Below, piece after piece: positions 20,401 through 28,204 of a stretch of 64,000 bases of DNA (positions are counted from its first letter, which is position 1; every line of letters starts with the position of its first letter). A program made the position numbers and the translations under genes. The notes under the pieces were generated by a model. It was not told where the DNA came from and made no database searches. It worked only from the letters and a program-made list of their open reading frames with translations. Origin of the DNA: Castor canadensis (lineage: Eukaryota; Chordata; Mammalia; Rodentia; Castoridae); NCBI RefSeq assembly GCF_047511655.1, contig NC_133405.1, positions 93,223,598 through 93,287,597 on the forward strand, read 5' to 3'.

Positions 20401-21415
20401 CTGCATCCTTTTTGGCTCCAATCTTGGGAATGCCCTGGAGAGGGAGGGCAAAGGGGGAAGGGGGAGGGGGGGGTTCTTCCCCTTCTGCCTGGACATTCTT
20501 CTCTGCCTTAAGCTTTAGGAGCTATGATGACTTGGGGGAGCTGAATTTGGGGGAGTTTTCTTGCAAAAGACAGAGAAGACCCCTCTTTGGGAGGAGTTGC
20601 TGTCCCTGGAGGAACCTCTGGCTGAGAGACCATCCTCTGCACATTGCCCGAAGCCCTCATTCTCATTCTCCTCTTCCAGAGCCACGTCCTCAGAAGACTC
20701 ACCCACCTTGAAGCAGACTGCTGCAGGGAGAAGGCAGGGGAGGGCCTGTGGGGCTGGGTGGCCTCCTGTCCCCTGAGCCTCTGTCTTCTGCAGGCTCCTC
20801 ACTCAGCTCTGGTTCCCCGTCAAAGCCAAAGGCCAGGGATGTCATACTCAGGCTCTTTGTACTTGAGTTTCAGCGGGGAGGCCTGGCTCTCACTGGCACC
20901 TGCAGGACCCTCCTAGGGGCTTCCTTGGGCATGCTGGGGGGGGTAGGCGGGGGCACCTTGGGCTGGGTCAGTGTCTGGTGCAGCAGCTCAGGTTGGGCTT
21001 TCTTGTGTTTATCGATGTAGGATGCAGGGGCCCAGCCTTTCTTTTGACCAATCTGCACTTACCACCAACCACCAGAATTCTTTCTTATCAATGACTCCAG
21101 AAGCTGATCAGAAATGACTGGAACTTGGCAATGGTGTAGTTCTCTACCTCAACAGAAGGGGGCTCTGGTGGTTGAGGTTGGATTCTCTGCATGGTGGTGG
21201 TCTTGTCCTGGGGCTTGGGGAGCTGATCTGGGCCCTCTGAGGGGTGTTTCTGGCCATAGCTGGAGAGCCCTAGGCCAGCTTGGACACAGTCCTCTCAGGG
21301 ACACCCAGGGTGTTGCTGTTGGAGGTGTAGCAGAGGATGGGCAGGGTGATCTTCTTGGCAATGGGGGCCTCGGAGCCTTCTCCTTCAGCTGGCAGAGTCT
21401 CCTTGTCCCCAGGAT
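17450..21415 (-). pseudogene. SH3PXD2A: SH3PXD2A (TKS5/FISH) retropseudogene, 5'-truncated
   Basis: Decayed copy of the adaptor SH3PXD2A (one PX and five SH3 domains; podosome and invadopodium scaffold). On the minus strand it runs from about 21415 through remnants of SH3 domain 3 (GQKKGWAPASYIDK, 20870-21058), SH3 domain 4 (FGELEGWVPS, near 19990), the linker SLENIKKRVQALNTVNQS, and the end of SH3 domain 5 with stop at 19316-19318 (GWVPSNYLEKKN). About 1.85 kb of 3' UTR follows to a 12-T run at 17451-17462, read as the poly(A) tail. Stops and frameshifts split it into many short frames. The poly(A) and 5' truncation favour a processed copy. Most of this region is one large exon in the parent gene, so intron loss cannot be shown here. 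No regulation expected. Confidence 0.85.
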
Positions 21416-21704
21416 GAAATTATTTGACATACAGTGACACAGGAAAATATGATTCATATTCAAGCAAAGAGATGATAATGGGAGACTGGCCCAGCTGCTG
21501 GAATTAGATGCAAAGGGTTACAAATTAGCCATCACATACATGTTACTTAAGGATGTAAAGGAATGAAGAAATAGGAAATCTTAGCTGAGAAATAGGAAAT
21601 ATAAAAATTTAAAAATCAGTGGAGATTCCAGAACATGGAAGAACACAAAATCTGAAATAAAGACAAAATGTGAATAAAAAAGCCACTGGATGGGATTAAT
21701 ACCA
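21416..21704 (+). repeat. Old L1/HAL1-like fragment
   Basis: A-rich sense sequence with blocks such as ttacttaaggatgtaaagga, gaaataggaaatcttagctg and ccactggatgggattaatac. These fit the 5' half of an old L1 in plus orientation. Confidence 0.5.
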
Positions 21705-21824
21705 GAAAGAGGAGGATTGTGGTTGAAGGCCAGCCTGAGCAAATAGTTCATAAGATCCCATCTCCAAAGACAACCAGAGCAAAATGGACTGGAGGTGTGG
21801 TTCAAGCAGTAGAGTGCTTGCTTT
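21705..21824 (+). repeat. Dimeric SINE fragment ending in a hairpin
   Basis: 3' half of a B1-like monomer (ggccagcctgagcaaatagt), the linker gcaaaatggactggaggtgt and the ID start (ggttcaagcagtagagtgct). It breaks off at ctttgc and folds back into a perfect inverted repeat with 21825-21839. Confidence 0.8.
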
Positions 21825-21839
21825 GCACTCTACTGCTTG
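21803..21839. repeat. Perfect 15-bp inverted repeat (hairpin)
   Basis: Arm caagcagtagagtgc at 21803-21817 is exactly complementary to gcactctactgcttg at 21825-21839, with a 7-base loop (ttgcttt). The normal ID sequence continues gcaagcatgaggccctg here, so the second arm is a locally copied inversion. Confidence 0.95.
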
Positions 21840-22030
21840 TAGGTGTTGGTGGCTCGTGCCTGTAATCCTAGGTACTCAGGAGGCAGAGATCAGGAGGATC
21901 AAGCTTCAAAGCGAGCCTGGGCAAATAGTTTGCAAGACCTTATCTCAAAAAAACCATCAAAAAAAGGGCTGGTAGTGTGGCTCAAGGTGTAGGCTCTGAG
22001 TTCAAGCTCCAGTACCACCAAAAAAAAATT
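21840..22030 (+). repeat. Dimeric B1+ID SINE
   Basis: Plus-strand dimer: ggtggctcgtgcctgtaatc, ggcagagatcaggaggatca, gcaaatagtttgcaagacct, then ggctggtagtgtggctcaag and gagttcaagctccagtacca with A tail. It starts directly after the hairpin. Confidence 0.9.
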
Positions 22031-22227
22031 TTAAAAAGCCCTGAGTTCAAACTCCAATCCAACTTAAAAAAAAAAACAGATTCTTGGAGACTTATGGAAT
22101 ACAAAATGATCTAATATATGTGTAACTGGAGTATCAGAAAAGGAGGAGAGAAATAATGAGGCAGAAACATATTTGAATGGTCAAAATTTTCTTAAAAATT
22201 TTGTGAAAAGACAAAAATTTACAGGTT

Positions 22228-22441
22228 TGTGGGGCACTGGTGGCTCACGCCTGTAATCCTAGCTACCCAGGAGGCAGAGATCAGGAGGATGACGGTTTGA
22301 AGTCAGCCCAGGCAAATAGTTCATGAGACCCTACCTCGAAAATACCCAACACAAAACAGGGCTGGTGGAGTGACTCAAGTGGTAGAGAACCTGCCTAGCA
22401 AGCATGAGGCCCTGAGTTCAAACTCCAGGACCTCCAAAAAA
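22228..22441 (+). repeat. Dimeric B1+ID SINE, near full length
   Basis: Full plus-strand dimer: cactggtggctcacgcctgt, caggcaaatagttcatgaga, the A-rich linker, gggctggtggagtgactcaa and cctagcaagcatgaggccct with A tail. Low divergence from neighbouring copies. Confidence 0.93.
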
Positions 22442-22455
22442 ATTTCCAGGTTCAA

Positions 22456-22672
22456 ACTGGGCTCCCAAGTAGCCTATATTCTTAGCTACTTGGGAGGCTG
22501 AGATTGGGAGGATTGGGGTTTGAGGCCAATCCAAACCCTGGAAAATAGTTCTTGATATCCCATCTCCAAAATATCAGAGCAAAATGGACTGGAGGTATGG
22601 CTCAAGTGGTAGAGTGCCTGCTTTGCAAGCATGAAGCCCTGAGTTCAAACACCAGTCCCACACACACACAAA
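22456..22672 (+). repeat. Dimeric B1+ID SINE, diverged subfamily
   Basis: Plus-strand dimer with the gcaaaatggactggaggtat linker subtype and tgctttgcaagcatgaagcc. A short (CA)n run precedes its A tail. Confidence 0.9.
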
Positions 22673-23082
22673 AAAATAAAACAAACAAAAAACCCCAAAA
22701 CAATTTACAGGTTCAAAAAGCTTAGTAAATTCCAAACAGGATTAAAAACAAAGAGAAACTACACATTGCCACACCATAGTCAGTCTTCTAAAAGCTAAAT
22801 TAAAGAGAAAATTCTGAAAGTAGCTAGAGGAAAATTACACATCAAATATAGGATAAAGATAATTTGGATGACTGCAAACTCCTCATTAGAGACAGTGAAG
22901 GAGAACTAAAGTGTAACAATATCCTTAATGTCCTGATATGGGAAAAATGTTGTCAACCCAGAATTATATATTTGGAAAAATATGCTTTAAAGTGATGAAA
23001 AATGAAGAGATGTCAATAAAATAAAATGAGGAATGCTCCTAGCAGTCATATTAAAACAGTTAAAAATAGACAGCTGAAGTTC

Positions 23083-23194
23083 ACTTTTTTTAGATAGGGT
23101 CCGACTGTGTAGCCTAGCCTGGCCTTAAACTCAGGATCCTCCTGTCTTGGCCTCCTGAATGCTGGATTTTATAGGCAGGTGCCACCACACCTGG
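23083..23194 (-). repeat. B1-like SINE
   Basis: Reverse 7SL-derived unit: agatagggtccgactgtgta, gcctggccttaaactcagga and ggcaggtgccaccacacctg. Confidence 0.87.
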
Positions 23195-23991
23195 CTGAAG
23201 TCAATTTTAATTACATATTATTATATATATATATATTATTTAACCCACTATAGCAAAACTATATAATTGCAATGTATAATCAATATATAAATTACCAATA
23301 AAGTACTTTATATTTTTCTTTTTCCATACTGAATCTCCAAAATCAGGCTTGTATTTCACATTTGCATCTCATTTCACAGTAACCACAATTCAAGTTCTAC
23401 TACATTGGACAGCATGGATTTGGAAAATCTCTCACCTATTAACATGAGGACTCATGTGTAAAAGTGTTCCTTGTAGCATTGTTGGTAATAGCAGAAAATT
23501 AAAAAGCAACCCGTGTCCATCAGAAGTAGAGTGGAAAAATGGTGCGAACACATATGACAATGAAATGAATGATTTATTGTTACATGAACCAACATGGATG
23601 ACTCTCAGAAACCTAATGTTAAGTATATAAAAGAAGTCATAGAAGAATATATAAAATAATCTTTTATATAAAATTCAAAGCCAGGTAAAACGAAATATGT
23701 AGAGATACAACTACAACTGGAAAATTAAATAAAATCAAGAAACTATATAAAATTCAGGGTAGTGGGGAGTGGTGTGTGATTTTGGATGGATTTCCAAGGT
23801 AATATGAAGTTGAGTTTCTGGGTAGTCATGTCATGATTTTAATAGCTTTTACACTTACAAATTTTAAATTGAAAATTATATTCTGTAGCTTTTAAGTTGT
23901 AATTAAATTAATTTACTTGATTAACTACATTTAATTTAAAATTAAAAATTTTTTGTTTAGGTGAATTTTATATAACACAAAACTAACCGTG
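23195..23991 (+). repeat. AT-rich DNA and old L1M 3' fragment
   Basis: 23215-23320 is very AT-rich with a short (TA)n. From about 23440 sense L1M text appears: tagcattgttggtaatagca, acatggatgactctcagaaa, gggtagtggggagtggtgtg. The poly-T/A-rich end at about 23940 marks its decayed 3' end. Confidence 0.6.
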
Positions 23992-24177
23992 TTAGGCAGG
24001 TGCCAGTGGCTCACGCCTATAATCCTAGCTACTCAGGAGGCAGAAATCAGGAGGATCACGGTTCAAAGCCAACACAGGCAAATAGTTCTCGAGACCCTAT
24101 CTTGAAAAAATCCAACACAAAAAGAGAGCTGGTGGAGTGGCTCAAGGTGGAGGCCCTGAGTTCAAACCTCAGTACCA

Positions 24178-24178
<1 letters not shown>
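23992..24178 (+). repeat. Dimeric B1+ID SINE
   Basis: Plus-strand dimer: gtgccagtggctcacgccta, caggcaaatagttctcgaga, agctggtggagtggctcaag, gagttcaaacctcagtacca. Its 3' tail has become the adjacent CA repeat. Confidence 0.9.

Positions 24179-24220
<42 letters not shown>
24179..24220. repeat. (CA)n microsatellite in a SINE tail
   Basis: About 20 CA units directly after the SINE's final cagtaccaga. It seems to have arisen from the SINE tail. Confidence 0.95.
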
Positions 24221-24222
<2 letters not shown>

Positions 24223-24741
24223 CTAACCATGTTAAAGTAGCATTTAGTATATTCACAATACTGTGCAACCACTGCCTCTATCTAGTTCCAAAACATTTCC
24301 ATTACCCTAGAAGAAAGCCTTGTTTCCATTAAGAAATTGATTTTCATTGCTTAAACCCCCCAGCTCCCGGCAACTTTTGTGTTTGTCATCTCTTACTCAG
24401 TATGATGATTTTGAGTTTCCTCTATGTTGTAGCACTCATCAGTTTTTCATTCCCTTTAGTGGTTAAGTAATATTCCATTGTGTGTATATATAGCACAATT
24501 TGTTATCTATTCATCTGTTCATAGACATCGGGGCTCTTTCTACCTTTTGGCTATTGTGGATAATACTGTGCGTACATACATGTACATGTATTTGATTTCC
24601 AGGTTTCATTTCCTTTGGGTAAATACCTAGGAGTGCAATTGCTGCAACTATGGTAACTCCATGTTTAACTTTTAGACGACTGTCAAACTGTTTTCATCAG
24701 TAGTGTCTACGTATAATACTTTATAATAAGAAATTTTACTG
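24221..24741 (-). repeat. Old L1M ORF2-end fragment, antisense
   Basis: The antisense blocks caatactgtgcaaccactgc, cagctcccggcaacttttgt, aagtaatattccattgtgtg and ttcatttcctttgggtaaat are in the order of the 3' half of an old L1. No frame survives. Confidence 0.7.
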
Positions 24742-24782
24742 AGCGTGAGGCCCTGTGTTCAAACCTCCCTACGGCCAAAAAA
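24742..24782 (+). repeat. ID-like SINE 3' fragment
   Basis: Only the last part of an ID monomer: gagcgtgaggccctgtgttc, aaacctccctacgg and an A run. Confidence 0.6.
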
Positions 24783-25189
24783 TGTTAAAAGTGTTAATAA
24801 ATGCTGCATATATTAAAAGACTTCGTTGGAGACTAAACCTTCCCCTTAATGTGTTCACTAGTTATTTCCACATTTGCTTTTCATCCCTCCTGTGCATTTC
24901 CTGTAGGTAGGGGTTGTTTTCTAGTAAAAGAAAATCCTTTATCTTGAAAAGCAGATGAAGAGAGTTTTCTCAGAAGCCAATTCTTTTGAGTCCCAGGGAA
25001 AATCTGTTGCAATGGTTTTTCTGAAACTTAGGGAATATAAATTAATAAGTAAAAAAAATTTCCAGTAAGTATTTGTTATGTGCCAGGTAGTCTGTTAGAT
25101 GTTTCATGGATTTCATCACTTTGAAACTTCTCAATTCTCATGTGATTTCAATGTTACCATGGCCTCAGTGATACACAGGAATTTTCAGC
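24783..25189. other. Unclassified; possible MIR at the end
   Basis: About 25065-25135 (tatgtgccaggtagtctgtt, then agatgtttcatggatttcat) resembles a MIR in plus orientation. The rest is not recognised. Confidence 0.35.
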
Positions 25190-25560
25190 TGTTGAGGGTT
25201 CTTGGGTCCACCCTGAGATTGAAAGCAAGGGTGGACTCCCACAGCAGAGGTCAGAAAGATTTTATTTGTAGAGAAGAGAAGAGAAAGACTGCATGGGGGA
25301 ATGCAGTGGGACCCAGAAACCGGTGGTCACGTGGGTCAGGTTGGAAATTGGGTTTTATAGCCTTTTTTGTATTGCCTGAGGGCAGAGATGTCTCTCAGGT
25401 GCAAACAGATGTTTCCTGGGAAGAAGTGTCTCCTTGGCCAATTATCACCTTTTGGGACCTCCTGCAGTAAGTCCTTCAAGTTCCCCCTCTCAAGGATTGC
25501 CCTAACTGCTGTTAGGAATAGGGACAACAAAATCTATTCAGTGACTGCTTCCTGCTGACA
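25190..25560 (-). mobile_element. LTR-like 3' end of an endogenous retrovirus
   Basis: Read on the minus strand it starts tgtcagcagg (25560), has a TATA-type ctataaaacc (25351-25360) and an AATAAA signal (25261-25266) about 90 bp downstream, and ends ccctcaaca (25190). TG...CA ends and the order of signals fit an LTR of about 370 bp. I did not find a clear polypurine tract upstream, and the matching 5' LTR is absent, so the edges are provisional. Confidence 0.6.
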
Positions 25561-25584
25561 GGGGGCGATGAAGGGGCGGTAGCA

Positions 25585-27340
25585 TCAGAGCTGACCATGA
25601 GAGGGGTTGTCAAGGGGACCACAATAGTAGGTCATTTTCATCTCCATCAGGGTCATCTGTAGTTTGATGGATTCTACATGGGAGGAAACAAACTTGACAA
25701 GTAAGTTTAAAATGCAAGGCCCAAACCCAAGCAAGAGAATAATGGCAACTATAGGCTCAGAAAGGGTAGGAACCATGTCCTGGAGGGGAACCAGGGTTTT
25801 ATTGGTTCCATACCTCTGTAAAAACCTGAGTTTCAAGGGACTGTTTCAGAGCCACTTAGCCTTTTGGAGAATGTAATCTGCATGTTCCTCTCCAATGCCT
25901 TAAGTATTTATATGTGTGCAACAGGAGGTATTGGTGATGGCCCATACCACCCGCCTTTGTTTAGCCAAAAGAAAATCTAGGGCCAGGCAGTGGTCCATGA
26001 CCATACAGGCAAGGGATGACAAAGACCTTTGCATGTCCTTAATAGCAAGGCCTACCTGGTCTGAGGTGCCCTCTACCACTTTGGTTAGGTTTTTTGCAGT
26101 TACATGATTGGCAATCACCCCACAGCTGATTCCAGCAAGGGCTGTAACTAGTGCTGTTATCCCTAAAACTATTAAAGTAACCTCCCTTTTGTCCCTATGG
26201 GAAGTCATTCCTGTTTGTTGGGAAAATTCAGTCTGTTGTATTATAGTATTATTCCAAAAATGATATGTTCAGGATTAGGTATAAGTTGGGCAACTGCCCA
26301 ATTTCCTCGAGTATGGTTTGGGTGCAGACATAGCAGCCCCCATATCCGGTTCTTTTTCCATGACCACCCTACAAAGAGATATCCTTCCTCAAGGCATAAA
26401 ATACCTTGGGTGTTGTTAGCCTGGGACTGAGAGGTATCTCCTGGAAACAGGTAGTCAGGAACATTAAGGCTGCTTGTAAAAGATGGAGGCACAGGGGGTG
26501 GAAAAGTAGAGTTATACAGTTTTTTAAAACCCTTTTGTATATTTGTTAAGATACACTTGTGATGACCAGTAGTAAGTATGCAATAAGAGTTTTTACCAGT
26601 GAGGTTTGAGGACTTGGTCAGCTTGGAAACAAGGCTCCCATTACAAGCAATAGCCCTAATCACACGGGGACCCATAAAAGTGGGGCCCTTAGAGTTATTC
26701 ATACAGCACCAGCTGGTTATCAGATGATAGTCTCCTTTAAAGGTGGTGAAGTCAACTATGTCCTTTCTTCGGTATGTAGGCCCTAGGCCCTCTATTGATG
26801 GATGACAAACTGGTGTATAGCTGTCGAGGACAGAAACATTAAACATCCAAGTTTTTGTCTGAGAGATGAACTTAAGCCAAGAGTAAGACATAGTAGGCTG
26901 GTTCTTCCATGGGACCCCTGTAAGAGGAACCATGGCATAGGAGAAGTTATCTGGCCTGAATATCAAAGAAAGGAAAGGACGCTGAGTAAAATTTAATAAG
27001 GCCCATGCTGGCAGGTGAGCAGCTGTTGGTCTCTCATAGCAAACTCAGGAGTCCTGTAGTGGGGATCTTGGAAGGACAGATGCTCGAGAGAGGTTTAAAA
27101 ACCCATTGGTCTTCCATGAAGGCCTGTAGCTCTTTCCATATAGGGACACTGGCATACCCAGAAGACCAAGCCCCATAGCAATATAGTTAGCAAATAAAAG
27201 GAACATAAGTTCCTTTTAAGTTACAGTCCAACTAGAAGGAGCTGTACCAGCTAGTCCTCTTCCCAAATAATTACAAGAAGAATGAATAGACTGATTAGGA
27301 GATATTGGAGGTTTGGGTCAAGAAGGCTCATGGAGGTGAC
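25585..27340 (-). pseudogene. Class I (gammaretrovirus-like) env remnant, broken
   Basis: Envelope gene of an old endogenous retrovirus. The surface-subunit part is open for 241 codons at 26241-26966. A frameshift follows. The transmembrane part is open at 25900-26208 and begins near an RDKR cleavage-type motif, a hydrophobic fusion-peptide-like stretch and, near its end, a short CC-containing motif (NTSCCTH) preceded by LDFLLAKQ. An in-frame stop at 25900-25902 cuts it, and the same frame reopens at 25585-25836 with a membrane span (PIVAIILLLGFGPCILNLL) and cytoplasmic tail. The amino-terminal part (about 26967-27340) is decayed with stops. At least one frameshift and several stops mean no complete envelope protein can be made. 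The layout after pol and before an LTR is as expected. Confidence 0.85.
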
Positions 27341-27371
27341 TTATCTGCATCTGTAGGCTTTTTTTTTTTGA

Positions 27372-28062
27372 ACAGCGTTTTAATCCATCCAAAGGTTCTC
27401 ATGAGAAGGAGGCAGGCTCCAATTCTGGGTCCAGAGATGGAGATGTGATGTTCACATGGGGATTCCAACTCTTGACTCTATTTTTTTTTATGAGTACTAG
27501 AACTCTCTTCTTCTTTTTTTAATTTTTATTTTATTCATATGTGCATACAATGTTTGGGTCATTTCTCCCCCCTTCCTCCACCCCCTCCCTTACTCTCCCG
27601 CCTCCTCCTTCTCCCCCCCTACCCCCTCTCTACCCGGCAGAAACTATTTTGCCCTTATCTCTAATTTTGTTGAAGACAGAGTATAAGCAATAATAGGAAG
27701 GAACAAGGCCAACCCTTGACTCTTGAGTGATGGATCCAGGAATCCAGGCCAGCCACTTGCATTGCTGTTGGGGTAGACAGAATAACTGGTATGGCCCCTC
27801 TCAAGGAAGGGTATTTAAGTTCCAGGTTGGATTTGGAGACTTTATTAGGACTAGGTCACCAGGGCAAAAGAGAGGGGGTCCCTTTTTATCCTCCCTGGGG
27901 TAGCTTGTTTGATCTCTGAGAGTGTTTGTTGGAATTTAGTAAGTTGAGTGACATGGGAGATTAACTGAGCTGTTTCTTGGTCAAGAAGGAGGTCATTGGT
28001 TAGGAAGGGCTTGCCGTACAGACATTTGAAAGGGGTGAGTCCTTGCTTGCCAAGAGTGTTTC
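27372..28062 (-). pseudogene. Retroviral pol 3' end (integrase C-terminus), split by L1
   Basis: On the minus strand the text encodes an integrase C-terminal segment. Visible blocks include LTPFKCLYGKPFLTNDLLLD, QETAQLISHV and PGDLVLIK. Frames are interrupted, and a 229-bp L1 (27480-27708) lies inside it. The remaining pol, gag and 5' LTR are missing: the element ends at a T-run near 28063. It lies directly upstream of the env remnant and belongs to the same provirus. Confidence 0.8.
27480..27708 (-). mobile_element. Short 5'-truncated L1 in the retroviral pol
   Basis: Only the L1 3' UTR end: T-rich tail, tcatatgtgcatacaatg, the C-rich tract, then ttgcccttatctctaatttt and aataggaaggaacaagg. 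The direct repeats ccaactcttgactct (27465-27479) and ccaacccttgactct (27709-27723) flank it, with 14 of 15 bases matching. Confidence 0.9.
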
Positions 28063-28084
28063 TTTTTTTTTTTTCCCAGTTCTG

Positions 28085-28200
28085 CCAAAAAATTATTTTT
28101 ATTTTTTTTTGGACCCATTATACAAATGACATCACTGGGGCCTGAGGTGATGTCACTCACCCAATGTCACCCAGGCATCTGGTTCCAAAGCACAGGCTGC
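28085..28200 (+). repeat. MIR-like fragment
   Basis: The run cccattatacaaatgacatc, a ggcctgagg block and caatgtcacccaggcatctg resemble the MIR core in plus orientation. It separates the retroviral remnant from the next L1. Confidence 0.5.
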
Positions 28201-28204
28201 TTCT

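Larger units (their letters stand above)
22031..23082 (+). repeat. Old L1/HAL1-like element with two SINEs inserted
   Basis: Sense blocks ggagtatcagaaaaggagga and aatatttg-like text before the SINEs, and acacattgccacaccatagt, tgaaagtagctagaggaaaa and tgtcaacccagaattatata after them, follow the order of an old L1M/HAL1 element. Dimeric SINEs at 22228-22441 and 22456-22672 interrupt it. No open frame remains. Confidence 0.6.

Noticed and set aside
17450-21415. Functional SH3PXD2A gene
   Set aside because: Multiple stops and frameshifts, no introns seen, PX domain absent.
24000-24332. 110-codon open frame with a histidine/threonine repeat
   Set aside because: It translates a dimeric SINE and its (CA)n tail.
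25585-26966. Domesticated envelope (syncytin-like) gene
   Set aside because: A frameshift lies between the surface and transmembrane parts and there is an in-frame stop at 25900-25902; no complete frame exists.
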